Assembly (NCBI RefSeq): GCF_000003815.2
Contig: NC_049986.1
Coordinates: 20,804,611-20,868,610, forward strand
DNA from: Branchiostoma floridae
Lineage: Eukaryota; Chordata; Leptocardii; Amphioxiformes; Branchiostomatidae
DNA length: 64,000 bases
Reading direction: 5' to 3'
Shown here: positions 41,236-52,289 of the stretch, in pieces
Numbering within the stretch: the stretch's first letter is position 1
Layout: each line of letters begins with the position of its first letter
Translations under genes and position numbers: made by a program
The notes under the pieces: generated by a model
What the model saw: only the letters and a program-made list of their open reading frames with translations
What the model was told of the DNA's origin: nothing
Database searches by the model: none

Positions 41236-44200
41236 CTATTCGTCAGCATGTTTATGTCTCATGTGCCGTAACAGTGTAGACTTATAAGCTGTCGTGACGT
41301 CACATTTCTCGCACTTGTAGGGTTTATCATCGGAGTGTTTGGCCGCGTGTAAGGATAGTTGGCTTTTGTCATCGGCGGAATAGTCACACTGGTCACATTT
41401 GAATCGTCTTTCAACTGGAATTTTTTCTGGTACTCTTCCATGTTTGCGTTTCATGTGTCGAGATAGCGCAGAAAAATGAGCTGTGCTGAGGTCACATTCC
41501 TCGCAGTTGTAGGGTTTCTCATCGGTGTGTATAAACGCGTGCTGATACAAGGCGCGCTCTTGGTCTGCTGAATAGTTGCACTGGTCACACTTGAAGGGTT
41601 TTTCGACCGCAGCTTGTTCCGTTCGCCGGGAGATCCGAGACGTCTCCACTGCATGAGCTTTCGTGTGCCGGGACAGGGCAGACTTGTACGCCGTTGTGTG
41701 ATCACACTTCCCACACTTGTAGGGCTTCTCACCGGTGTGGGTGAACATGTGTTCCCTTAAATGCGCTCTCTTGGCAAACCTGGCGTCACAACGGTCACAT
41801 TTGTGTGGTCGTTCACCTGTATGCGTTCTCATATGGACGCACAGCTCAGTGCTCGTTCTGGCTCTGTGTCCGCATTTTTCACACATGTAGGGTTTCTCTC
41901 CGGTGTGCTTGAGCATGTGTCGTTTCAGAAAGCTCTTCCGTACGGCAGAATAGTCACACTGGTCACATTTGAAAGGCCTCTCGCCTGTGTGTGTCCTCAT
42001 GTGTACAGTTAGTTCTTCATTATACGCCGTCCTGTAGCCACATCTCTCACACATCAAGGGCTTCAAACCGTGCGAGAACATGTGTTTTCTCAACATTTTT
42101 TTTGTCACAGTAGCGAAGTTGCAAAGATCGCATATGAATGGTTTTTCACCTGTGTGACTTTTCACATGTCGTGATAGGCGACTCTCTTGGGTTGTCACGT
42201 ACTGACATAAGTCACACGTGTAGGTTCTCTCTCCAGTGTGTTTGGTGGCCATGTGTATTTCTAGACGCGTTTTCCGTTCGGTAGAATAATCGCAATGGTC
42301 ACATTTGTAAGGTTTCTCACCGGTGTGTGTTCTCTTGTGCCGGTTGAGCGCAGAGTGAAATGTCGTCTTGTATCCGCATTTGTCACAACTGTAGCGTTTC
42401 TCGCCGGTATGTATATACATGTGTTGCTTTAAATTGCTTCTCTCTGCAGCAGAATAGTCGCACTGGTCACATTTGTAGGGTCTTTCACCAGTATGTGTTC
42501 TTCTGTGTTTGGATAGGTGAAACGTATCAGTCGCTTGGTGTCCGCATTCTTCACACTTGTATCGTTCGTCGCCGTGGTGTTTGATTACGTGCCTGCGTAA
42601 AGGGCCCCTACGCGTTGCGGCGTAGTCACACTTGTGGCACTTGTACGGTTTCTCCCCGGTGTGTAGCCTCATGTGGGCCGAGAAGGAATACTTGTCAGTC
42701 GTTTTAAACTCACACTCGTCACACTTGTAGGGTTTCTCTTCCAAATGTATGTTCAAGTGCCTGGAAAAGTTATTCTTCATGGCTGTCTTGTATCCGCATT
42801 CCTTGCAAGTGTAGGGTTTCTCACCTGTGTGTTGGATCATGTGCTTGTCTAAACGCCCTTTCCGTGTAGTAGAATAGTCGCACTGATCACATTTGTAAGG
42901 TTTCTCACCTATGTGTGTTTTTACATGTCGACTAAGGGCAGACTTATACTGCGTCTTGTAGTCGCATTTTTCACATTTGTGACATTTGTCACTGCTGTGT
43001 TTCAACATATGTTCTGACAGTTTATACCTTGTAGCCGCTCTGTAGCCACACTCCTCACAACCGTAGGGCTTAAATGTACCTTTAGATCGTTCGGTCGTTT
43101 GCGCATGTCCAGTTGATGACGTTTCTTTGTCTTTCACATCTTCAGTTTCTTCGCACAGAATTCTATCTTCCCCCTCCAGCTGACTTTCTTCTATCCGGCT
43201 CTCGGACTCTCCATCGTTTCTCTGGTTCTCAGTTTGTGCTGCAGACCACTTTCCAGATACAAAACCACCGCGGGGCTTTTCCATTTGGGGGCTGGAGGTT
43301 TCAGGGGAGAATATTTTCATTTTCTTGCTCTGCTGGCTTTTCTCACTTGTTGTGTTGTCGTCATTGGTGTTTGTCTCGTTTGTAGAGTCGGGGTGTTGCC
43401 TTATGATATGTCGGGTTAGAGCCCGCTTCCAAGTAGTCTTGAAGTCACACTGACCGCACAGGTACCGTTTCACAACTGCGGGCGTAATCATGTGGCTGTG
43501 CACGTGTCTTTTCTTGGTAGCAGTATGGTCGCACTGGTTGCATTTGTGGGGCCTTTCGGCGTCGATCGATCCTTGTCTTCCGCCAGCATGCTGCCTTCTC
43601 ATGTGTCGTTTTAGAGCACCTTTCCAAGCTGACTTGAAGTTGCAATGTCCACATCGGTGCGGCTTTTCACCGGAGTGTGTGATCATGTGGTCCTCTAGAT
43701 GTGCTCTTTGTGTGAAAGCCGAGTCACACTGGGCGCATTTGTAGGGCCTTTCGCCGGTATGCTTCCTCATGTGTCTGGTCAGGGAGTAGGGATCGGAGGC
43801 CCTGTATCCGCACTCACCACACGTGTGGCGTTTTTTACCTCGGTGTTTTCGCATATGCTTGGACAGAGTTGACAAGGTTCTTGCTCTGTATCCGCACGCA
43901 TCACACCTGTAGGGTTTGTAGACCCTTTGTTTATCTAAGTGGTACTGGCATGTAGTAGATGAGCCGCACGTGTCACAGCTAAGTGCCCTTTCCTTTGCAT
44001 GCTTTCTCTTTCGTAATCGTAATGACATTGTCTTTTCATGCTGACTGGAGTTCTCATCATAAGGGCCTTCGCACAGAGATTCATTTTCCAAGGTTACTTG
44101 CTTTTCATGTGCCTGGTCCTCGCCACTGTTTGTCTCGCTCCCAGGATGTCTTTCGGACAATTCTTGAATGTGAACCCCACAGTTGGCCTTAACCTTCTCA

Positions 44201-44973
44201 CAAGGGGGCGTTTCACTGCATGTTTCCTCCCAGGATGTCTTTCTTTCCTTGCTCGGCTCCGTTTCCACATCCGCAGTCTCTTCGTCTGTGATGCTTTTCT
44301 TTTTTCTGAATTGCCTGATACGTACTAGGCCCGTATGTTGCTCTATCTGATGTCGAATCAGGGCAGACTTGTAAGCAGACATAAACTCACACTTCTCGCA
44401 TTTAAAGGGCTTTTCGCCCATGTGTTTGCACAGGTGTTTGTCTAAATGATTTTGATATTTTCCAGAATAGTCACAGTGGGGGCACTTGTAGGGTTTTCCA
44501 TCTGCATTTCTCGGTTTTTCCATTTCAAGGGTGAAGTTTTCAGCACAGGTTTCCTGATAGGGTGTTTCCTTGTCCCTTTGCTCTTCCATAGTTGTTGTCC
44601 TGTCCTCTTTGTCTCCTGTTTCGCTTGTAGAATGATTGAGAACTTTTTCGCCAGCATGTTTCCTTCTCATATGTCGAGCTAGAGCAGATTTATAAGCTGT
44701 TCTGTGGTCGCAATGGCTACACTGGTAAGGTTTCTCACCGGAGTGCGTATAGAGGTGCTCGTCTAAATGACTTTTACATCTGGCAGAATAGTCGCACTGG
44801 TCACACCTGAAGGGTTTGTCACCTGTAGGTTTTAACTTATCCTTCTCAAGTATGAAGTCTTCACTGCAAATTTCCCTGTCTTCATCTAGCAATGTTTCCT
44901 CAGTTGTCGCCTCGTTTCCAGATTGTTCGACAGGCAGGTTTTCCGGGGAATTGCCACAGCTTTCCTCATCCAT
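41236..44973 (-). CDS. Poly-C2H2 zinc-finger protein (about 32 fingers)
   Basis: One uninterrupted coding exon of 1245 residues. I count about 32 C2H2 fingers, at least 30 with all four zinc ligands and two degraded (near residues 330 and 490). They come in blocks: two pairs at the N-terminus separated by acidic spacers (about 125-155, 225-320), a block of six or seven, a Ser/Thr-rich spacer (about 535-625), then a run of about 21. Fingers are mostly of the CDQCDYSA and CGYRA types joined by HTGEKPYKC linkers. No KRAB, BTB, SCAN or ZAD domain is present; the N-terminus is acidic. The start ATG lies two bases after an acceptor (TTTGCACAG), so a non-coding exon precedes it. Probably a nuclear DNA-binding regulator, target unknown. 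Confidence 0.88.
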   Translation of the reverse strand: MDEESCGNSPENLPVEQSGNEATTEETLLDEDREICSEDFILEKDKLKPTGDKPFRCDQCDYSARCKSHLDEHLYTHSGEKPYQCSHCDHRTAYKSALARHMRRKHAGEKVLNHSTSETGDKEDRTTTMEEQRDKETPYQETCAENFTLEMEKPRNADGKPYKCPHCDYSGKYQNHLDKHLCKHMGEKPFKCEKCEFMSAYKSALIRHQIEQHTGLVRIRQFRKKKSITDEETADVETEPSKERKTSWEETCSETPPCEKVKANCGVHIQELSERHPGSETNSGEDQAHEKQVTLENESLCEGPYDENSSQHEKTMSLRLRKRKHAKERALSCDTCGSSTTCQYHLDKQRVYKPYRCDACGYRARTLSTLSKHMRKHRGKKRHTCGECGYRASDPYSLTRHMRKHTGERPYKCAQCDSAFTQRAHLEDHMITHSGEKPHRCGHCNFKSAWKGALKRHMRRQHAGGRQGSIDAERPHKCNQCDHTATKKRHVHSHMITPAVVKRYLCGQCDFKTTWKRALTRHIIRQHPDSTNETNTNDDNTTSEKSQQSKKMKIFSPETSSPQMEKPRGGFVSGKWSAAQTENQRNDGESESRIEESQLEGEDRILCEETEDVKDKETSSTGHAQTTERSKGTFKPYGCEECGYRAATRYKLSEHMLKHSSDKCHKCEKCDYKTQYKSALSRHVKTHIGEKPYKCDQCDYSTTRKGRLDKHMIQHTGEKPYTCKECGYKTAMKNNFSRHLNIHLEEKPYKCDECEFKTTDKYSFSAHMRLHTGEKPYKCHKCDYAATRRGPLRRHVIKHHGDERYKCEECGHQATDTFHLSKHRRTHTGERPYKCDQCDYSAAERSNLKQHMYIHTGEKRYSCDKCGYKTTFHSALNRHKRTHTGEKPYKCDHCDYSTERKTRLEIHMATKHTGERTYTCDLCQYVTTQESRLSRHVKSHTGEKPFICDLCNFATVTKKMLRKHMFSHGLKPLMCERCGYRTAYNEELTVHMRTHTGERPFKCDQCDYSAVRKSFLKRHMLKHTGEKPYMCEKCGHRARTSTELCVHMRTHTGERPHKCDRCDARFAKRAHLREHMFTHTGEKPYKCGKCDHTTAYKSALSRHTKAHAVETSRISRRTEQAAVEKPFKCDQCNYSADQERALYQHAFIHTDEKPYNCEECDLSTAHFSALSRHMKRKHGRVPEKIPVERRFKCDQCDYSADDKSQLSLHAAKHSDDKPYKCEKCDVTTAYKSTLLRHMRHKHADE

Positions 44974-45479
44974 ACCTGTGCAAAGTCAGGAAGCATAACA
45001 ACACAAATAAGAGATTGACACCTTTAATCATGAATGTTTTACTCATAGCTACAGCTTGCTATAAACAATAAGTCAATAAGACTCCACTTGAATAGCGAGA
45101 TACAGTCACTGTGGGCAATATGTCAAAGGTCCCTAATGAGTAATATGTCCAGGAACGTTTGTCTACATCTCAGGAGATGCTTTGATTATGATATTTTACC
45201 AACAGTGTATTTCAAGTAGCTTAAAGTTTAACAGAACCCCTTACCATCAGTACTTAGTAATGGATTTGACAATACAAGTCGTGACAGGGAAAAATGGCTT
45301 AAAAATAAGTTAAATAATTTTGTTACGGACCCAGGTCATTTTCCAGTTCTTTTTGAAAGAGTATAAAGCTTTATTTGGCATTAAACTGAAGAAGAGCCGG
45401 ATAAGGAGTCGTACAAACTGTAGAAGAATCGAGGAATGAGTACCTAACCGAAATCTCTACTAGTAGTATAAAATGTAGC

Positions 45480-45712
45480 CTCCATAGCAGGCTCTCTGGG
45501 GGCATTTTTTGGGCTCATAATACACTTTTGCTGGCCATTTCTATTTGTAACGGACCGCGATAACCTTCGTNNNNNNNNNNNNNNNNNNNNNNNNNNNNNN
45601 NNNNNNNNNNNNNNNNNNNNNNNNNNNNNNNNNNNNNNNNNNNNNNNNNNNNNNNNNNNNNNNNNNNNNNCAAAAAGGCCCCAGAGAGCCTGCTATGGAG
45701 GCTATATAAAAT
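45480..45712. mobile_element. Foldback element interrupted by assembly gap
   Basis: Left CTCCATAGCAGGCTCTCTGG and right CCAGAGAGCCTGCTATGGAG are perfect inverted repeats around 100 N (45571-45670). The inner sequence CATAATACACTTTTGCTGGC is that of the family at 3519-3810. The gap is of placeholder length and probably reflects a hairpin that could not be sequenced or assembled. Confidence 0.7.
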
Positions 45713-46003
45713 GTCTATTCTTAATATTTCAATAAACACAGAGAATTATGTCATCGATCGTGAGAATCATACCCAAAATACTGCAAGTTAAAACAGGAAG
45801 TTCATGTGAATATATCTATCTTTCGTTCCGTTTGTCCATGAGAATTTAGATACTGTACTATTACCAGCGGGAGGCCAAGCAAATGCCCCCCCCTCCCCCA
45901 AATCATCAGTCTAAGCCGATCATCAAAACATTCCCTAAATTTGACGTTTACTGCACAAATGTATCACAAAATACTGACATCTGAACTAAAGGAAATGTCT
46001 TAC

Positions 46004-46075
46004 CTTTCGAATTTTAGTATTCCTGGTGGTAACGGAAGTGAAATAGAGCAGAAATCACGTTATATTTAGAAAAAC
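46004..46075 (-). other. Candidate 5' non-coding exon of the first zinc-finger gene
   Basis: On the minus strand CACTTCCGTTACCACCAGG is followed by TCGAAAG|GTAAGAC, a strong donor at 46003. The only acceptor before the coding exon is the one at its start codon, about 1 kb away. The GGAAGTG core (plus strand) is an ETS-type site common in promoters. The 5' limit is not visible. Confidence 0.4.
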
Positions 46076-46589
46076 GATGCTGCTAAAAACGACCAAAAAT
46101 GGTGGGCAAGCGGTAGCCAGCAGTTTAAGGTCGAAGGTCAAATACCTGATTACCCAACCAGCAGCCTGGGTCACCGCATATCCTTCAGTAACCAATCAAA
46201 CGGAGTGTGGTAGGGCCACTATTTTCACTCCATGTAATGAAGTGGACGTTATATTAGTGATTGATAATAAAGGAACGCATTCCTCTGTATTACACATCAA
46301 TTCAAAACCAAACAATTTCTGTCGTAAAGAAGCAGAACAGTGGAGTCCGCGCAACACTTAATTTCTATTAAAGATCATGAACTCTAAGAGAAGAGGGATA
46401 TTGATTTGACTTTATTAGAGATCCACAACTAGCTTAACAATATGTGTGGCATTAGCTTAACAATATCAGTGGTATTAATCATATAGCTATAACCAAGTTG
46501 CAAAACACAATTTATGTATTCTCAGCACTCCCCATCATTTTTTATATTTCAGCCATACCATAGGTATGGTGAAATATATTGTATTCGTA

Positions 46590-46622
46590 ATGTTTCTTTC
46601 TTTCTTTCTTTCTTTCTTTCTC
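46590..46622. repeat. TTCT microsatellite
   Basis: Perfect (TTCT)n of about eight units. Confidence 0.95.
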
Positions 46623-46639
46623 CTGTCAAATTTTCAATG

Positions 46640-47114
46640 CGATTCATCTCCGCCGTTCCTGGACCAAATGACTTGAAATTTGGCACAAGGGTAGAGTGGG
46701 CCAATACCCAAATGCTTCTTTTTCATTTTTTTCATATCTGCTCCTTAAATGATTTTATTGAGGTTTTATTGCAACTTTTGGACCAAAACTGTATAATTTG
46801 GCCCCCTGTACCATGGTATTACATCCAAATGACCTGAAATTTGGGACAGAGGTGCCCTAGATACTTATTCAAAGGACCCATGCATAACATTTGGTATAAA
46901 TCACTTCAAAATGGCTCCTTAAGGAGGTTTTTGTGGGAGAGTTTTGGATATGTGAGGTCTGGAGTGCCGAGGTCAACGACCTCTAGGTCATTCCGGTGTG
47001 TCAGGGCCACAGGTGTGTCAGGTAGATCCAATTATCTACCTACCTACCTAGTCCATAGACATCCAGGTGGTTGGGGGGACAAGGTAAATCCAATTAATGA
47101 CCAGCCAATGAGCG
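46640..47114. other. Non-coding between the zinc-finger genes
   Basis: No gene recognised. Two related phrases, TGACTTGAAATTTGGCACA (46669) and TGACCTGAAATTTGGGACA (46830), suggest an old duplication. Confidence 0.35.
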
Positions 47115-47930
47115 AGCTCATTTTGCTGGAAGAGTCCATTGTTGGGCAGGGGGTGTTTTTTAAAATTTACTTTTAGACTTTGGTGATAATGCCAATGTTT
47201 TTTTTAGCGGAAGTGTTTTTGCACTGAACCACTTGACATAAGACTACTACTGGGACAGTCCATTTTTGCACATAGGGGGGATTTTTTTAAAATTTAGTTT
47301 TGGACATGGGTGATGATTCCAAATGCCATTTGTTGAATGGAAGTTGACCCCCACCTGAAGACTGCACATGAGGAGTATTCGGCAGCCAATAAGCAAGCCT
47401 GGTGTTATCTGGAAGAGTCCATTCATGCACGGGGGACTTTTTTAAAATTCAGTTTTGGACTGGGTTGCTTATTATACAAAAGGCCATGTACTGTGAGTAT
47501 TTCTGGACTTGTCTATTGTGCATTTTAAACAGGGTGTGCTGGGAGATTCCATTCTTCGACGAAGGGGGTATTTTTTTAAATTCATTTTGTGGACTTTGGT
47601 GATAATGTCGATGTCCTATTTTAGCTGATGTATTTTTGGATCGCTCCACTTTACATAGGGGTATAACAGGAAGAGTCGATTCTTGCACAGAGGTTTTTTT
47701 TTCAAATATGGTTTTGGACGGCTGATGATTCAAAATTCCATTTCTTAGCGGAAGTGTTTTTGGAGTTGTCTATTTTACCTTTCTACATGGGGCGCACTAG
47801 AAGAATCCATTCTTGAAGGGGGATTGTAAGATTCATTTTTGCTCAAAAGTGTGATTAGTAGTTAGAAGTCATTTTAAGCAGAAGTGTTCCATTTTTGCAC
47901 ATGGGTGATTTTGGAACAGTCTATTGTTAC
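47115..47930. repeat. Degenerate minisatellite, ~130-bp unit, about six copies
   Basis: Units carry GGAAGAGTCCATTCTTGCAC or a relative, a G-run, then TTTTTTAAAATTTAGTTTTG, GGTGATGATTCC and GGAAGTGTTTTTGGA. They begin near 47126, 47257, 47409, 47543, 47669 and 47801. Confidence 0.75.
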
Positions 47931-48308
47931 ATGAGGAGGGAGATGGCTGAAATATTCTGTATTTGCTCTCAAGCAAATGTCGGCCTTTCTAGTCTTAGCA
48001 TGCGTTCGTCAAAACTCTATTTCATGTAGCATGCACCGTTCATACTTACTTCGCAAACCATCGGCTTCGCAGTCGACAGGCATATGACTAGCTTCTCAAC
48101 AGTACACAATTGCCGTTTTTTCCAGTCGAAATGTTTACGAAAAATCAGTGTTATTTTCGGAATGACATATGCACATTACAGGCAAAACGTTTTCTTAAGT
48201 AAGTCTATTTTGCCATTTATGAAGTTGCAACAAACCTCCGTTATGAAATAAGCAAACGATGTCTCTTTTCGATAAGATCTCTCTATATTGCCTTTCAGTA
48301 CTGTGGAT

Positions 48309-51058
48309 TTAATTGTCATTGTGTTTAGCCAAATGGTTGGTTAAACTGTCCTTCCGTGCAGTAGAATAGTCGCAGTGGTCACATTTGTAGGGTTTCTCCT
48401 TGGTGTGCACAAGAACGTGTTGGTTCAGATTGTCCTTCCTTGAAGCTGAATAGTCGCAGAGTTCACACTTGTATGGCTTGTCACCACTATGTGTCCTCAT
48501 GTGTTTTATTAGGTAAGCCTTTGCGGTTGTCTTGAATCTGCACTTGTCACAGGCGAAGCGTTTCTTGCTCGAGTGTCTGAGTTTGTGGATGTACAGACAG
48601 CCTCTTCGAGCTGTAGAAAAATCACATTTGTCACATTTGTAGGGTTTTTTACCCGTGTGAATTCTCATATGTTCGTCAAGGTGACGCTTTCTACGTGCCC
48701 TGTGCCCGCATTCGCCACACATGTAGGGCTTTTCACCGGTGTGTTTGAGCATGTGATCGTCTAAACTGCTTTTCCATGAAGCAGAATAGTCACATTGCTT
48801 ACACTTGTATGGCTTCTCTCCGGTATGCGTGAACTTGTGCTGTTTCAGATACACTTCGTATGCTGTCGAGTAGTCACACAAGTCGCAAGCGTAAGGTTTC
48901 TCACCCGTGTGTTTCATTGCGACGTGTACGTTTAAACTCCGTTTCAGTGCTGCAGAATACTCACATTTATCGCACTTGTAAGGCTTTGTGTGGATTGTCA
49001 AATGTTTGGATAGTGCAGACTTCTTAGTTGTCCTGTACCCGCATTGCCCACAAATGTAGGGCTTCTGACCTTCGTGTTCGAGCAAATGAAGGTCTAAACT
49101 TCTTTTCCGTGCAGCTGTAAACTCGCACTGGTCACACTTGTAGGCTTTTTCTCCAGCATGGAATTTCATGTGTTGGGATAGGGACGGTCCGTCAGTTGTC
49201 CTCAATCCGCACTCTCCGCACATGTATGGCTTCTCATTGGCGTGTGCAATCTTGTCGTTTTTAGTTGAACCAGAAACCTTGGGCGGATCACGCTTGCAGG
49301 AGTTTTCACCACTATGCTCTTCTAAATGCTGAAGAAGAGACGATCTCTGAGTCGACTGGTATCCACCATGGTGTTTGGCTTTGTGAAGATATAAACTGCT
49401 TTTCTGAGCAGCTGAATAGTCGCACAGGTCACATTTGTAAGGTTTCTCACCTGTGTGCCTTCTCATGTGTGAACGAAGAGTTGATAGTTGAGCGGCCCTG
49501 TACCCGCACTCCCCACACATGTAGGGTTTTTCGCCGGTGTGCGTTTTGGTGTGCACGTCTAGACTAGACTTACTCGCTGACGAATAGTCGCAATGGTCAC
49601 ACTTGTAGGGTTTTTCACCTGTATGTGTCATCATATGTTGGGATAGTGCGGACAGTACAGACGCCCTGTACCCACACTGTCCACAAACGAATGGGTTTTT
49701 ACCTCTATGTCTTTTCATATGTCGGGATAGGTAATGCTTATTGGCTACCCTGTAACCACACTCTTCGCAAACGTATGGGTCCTTGTACTTGTAGGACTTG
49801 TCACCATGATGTTTAATCTTGTGAAGATACAAACTGTTTTTATTTGCAGCTGAATAGTCGCACAGATCACATTTGTAAGGTTTCTCACCAGTGTGCTTTT
49901 TCATATGATTACGTAGAGTTGACATTTGAGTGGCCCTGTACCCGCACTCCCCACACATGTAGGGTTTCTCGCCAGTGTGCGTTTTGATGTGCTTGTCTAG
50001 ATGAGATTTACTCCTTGCAGAGTAGTTGCACTGGTAGCATCTGTAGGGTCTTTCACTCGTATGCGTTCTCATATGTATGGATAGTGTGGACTTTGCAGCC
50101 GGCCCGTACCCACACTCGCTACACATGTAGTTGGAGACTTTTTTACCACTATGCAGCTTCATGTGTCGGGATAGGTGTTGCTTATTGGCTGTCCTGTAAC
50201 CACACTCCTCGCAAACGTATGGACTATTTTCTTCAAGGTTGCGCATCTGACTCGCACGAACCAGTGTATGTGGGTGTGATGGCGTATCTCTGTCGTTTGG
50301 GGTACTGTCCGCACCACTCGTTTCCGCGAATGCAATGTCCGCATCCTCGACCTTCTGGTTCCCCATTTCTGTTGTGTGGTCCTCTTTGTCGATCGGTCCA
50401 GTTTCTGCAGTGTGGATCGCCACATGTCGAAATAAATCAGACATCTGCGAAGCCATGTAACCACAATCCCCACACTTGTAGGGTTTGTTACTACAGGTGG
50501 TGTACTTCTTGTGATGATCCAAACTTCTTTTGTATTTAGCTGAATAGTCGCACTGGTCGCACTTGTATGGTTTACCTCTAGTGTGTTTTCTCATATGTTG
50601 CATTAGAGAACTTTTCTTAGTCGCCCTGTACCCGCACTTCCCACACATGTAGGTCTTACCACCATTGTGCGTACGCATGTGCCCGTTTGGACTGGTTCTG
50701 CAAGCAGTAGAAAAGTCAGACTGGTTACTGTAGGGTTTTTCACCTGTATGCTTTCTCATATGTCGGGATAGGCCAATCAATGTAGCTGTCCTATATCCAC
50801 AGTCTTCGCAAACGTAGGTTGAGTCTACGGTGTGTTTGTCTCCATGCTCACCTATCTGTCCCGAGAGGGCCCGTACATCTGGATGCGATGGTGCATCCCT
50901 GTCGTTTGGGGTGCCGCTCGCAAGACTCATTTCCGCGAATGTAATTTCCGCATCCTCGACCTCCTCTTTCTTCACATCTAGTGTGTCTTGCTTCGTGTCG
51001 TTTGGACCGTTTTCTAGATGACTGGTAACAACCTCCCACCTAAAAGGGTCTCCCATTT
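48309..51058 (-). CDS. Poly-C2H2 zinc-finger protein (about 26 fingers)
   Basis: One coding exon, 915 residues from ATG at 51056; an acceptor (TTTCATTTTAG) lies two bases before the start, so a 5' exon precedes. An acidic N-terminus (EEVEDAEITFAEMSLASG, PNDRDAPSHP) leads to about 26 intact fingers plus three or four decayed ones (for example the cysteine-less YSNQSDFSTACRTS at about 110). The acidic leader recurs at about residue 235 (KVEDADIAFAETSGADS, PNDRDTPSHP), so two whole gene-like modules are joined. Fingers 6-10 and 11-15 (each YVCEECGYR ... YLHK.KHHG) are a tandem five-finger duplication. No KRAB, BTB or SCAN domain. Likely a nuclear DNA-binding protein; paralogous to the gene at 41236-44973 and in the same orientation. 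Confidence 0.87.
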
Positions 51059-51138
51059 CTAAAATGAAACGAGGAATAGAGAAGCTGTTATTTAGACAAC
51101 CCGACCCACACTACACTATGATATATATAGAATACAAC

Positions 51139-51263
51139 ACGGTGTATTCCGAATCACCCGAGGTACCAGCCAGACCGTGTGTCGGATCGCCCGACGGTCG
51201 ACGGCCGGAGGGTGGTCCAACCCGTGTGAGGGCTGGGACCGAGGGTGATACAGAATACACCGT
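51139..51263. repeat. Imperfect palindrome at the 5' side of the second zinc-finger gene
   Basis: ACGGTGTATTCCGAATCACC and GGTGATACAGAATACACCGT are inverted, and inside them GGTACCAGCC and GGCTGGGACC pair as well. The element is about 125 bp, MITE-like, and sits 80 bp upstream of the coding exon, in the 5' intron or leader. Confidence 0.65.
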
Positions 51264-51597
51264 ATTTTATTTTTGTCATACCCACCTGAGAAAACCCATG
51301 TTTTGATGCGAAATGCGCCAGAAGTTGAACAAAATTGGTGCCCTCGAACAAAAAGTGCTACAACAGCAATGTTCCAACATCCGAATCAGGTATTCCAAAT
51401 GCCAACCGTGCCGCACTCGGCCCACTCGAAATAGTTTGATTTACTAGTACTCGAAAGAAGCCTGTGATACAAACTTCGAGCCTGTGTGATACGGAAAGTT
51501 ATCACACGGTCCGGAACACCGTATCGAACGTTTTCGCGTCACAGGTAAGACATAATTATGGATAAACTAAACTTTAACTAAACAACACTAAAATTGA

Positions 51598-51735
51598 TTA
51601 GGGAGTTGTTCGCACCACTCGTTTCCGTGCATGCAATTTCCGCATCCTCTCCCTCCTCTTTCTTCACAGCCGTTGTGTCGTTCGGTCCGTTTCCTAGACG
51701 ACTGATGGTCACCTCCTTAAAAGTGTCTTCCATTT
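51598..51735 (-). pseudogene. Copy of the start of the second zinc-finger gene
   Basis: An acceptor (TTCTGTATTAG) and AAATGG precede a frame MEDTFKEVTISRLGNGPNDT then TAVKKEEGEDAEIACTETSG, which parallels MGDPFRWEVVTSHLENGPND and EEVEDAEITFAEMS of the gene. It diverges after SGANNS and stops a few codons later without any finger. Either a truncated duplicate or, like other cases here, a copy of an exon 5' edge placed 680 bp upstream. If spliced in, it would end prematurely or act as a short leader peptide. Confidence 0.7.
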
Positions 51736-51996
51736 CTAATACAGAAAACAAGGAACAGAAAACCTGTTATTATTGCCCACATTCCTTTTTTTGCCATCAC
51801 TATGGTGACATAACAATTCGGAACCTGGGATAATTTGGCTCTAAACAATCGGGACAAGTGGCACCAAGCTTAGGATAAGAAATCGCCCCCCCCCCCCACA
51901 AGCCCAGTTGTGCTCCTATCAGATGTCCAGGTGCCGAGTAGTCCGAGTAACAAGATGGCTATTGGCTAAACATCCTGTCAATACTGAGAAGGGAAT

Positions 51997-52167
51997 ACAG
52001 TAAATGCATTTAAGTTCGCGGGGATTTAATTTCGCGGTAGCTGGAAAAATGACTTTTCGCGGTGGATTTAATTTCGCGGTAACACCATAGACTGCAATCT
52101 ACTACCATAATAGAAAAATGTTTGCGGTGGTCACCGCGAAAACCGCGAACATTTCTGCATTTACAGT
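51997..52167. mobile_element. MITE with TTCGCGG sub-repeats
   Basis: About 171 bp. The ends are ACAGTAAATGCATTTAAG and GAACATTTCTGCATTTACAG (inverted, about 13 matching bases at the tip). Inside, TTTAATTTCGCGGTA and GACTTTTCGCGGTGG repeat, and the right part carries the complementary CCGCGAAAACCGCGAA. No coding capacity. Confidence 0.75.
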
Positions 52168-52289
52168 TGTGTCTACCTCAGCCAATCAGAATTTCTCACC
52201 TAAGTTGTCTGCCTGGAATTCTGTAGACTCCTTTGCTTACAAAGTTTTGGCTGGCTTGCGGTTTCTATTCTTTTTTTTTTTACTATTAA

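Noticed and set aside
41761-44682. Plus-strand frames inside the first zinc-finger gene
   Set aside because: They are antisense shadows of a finger array with periodic composition.
48573-50539. Plus-strand frames inside the second zinc-finger gene
   Set aside because: Antisense shadows of the finger repeat; no independent signal.
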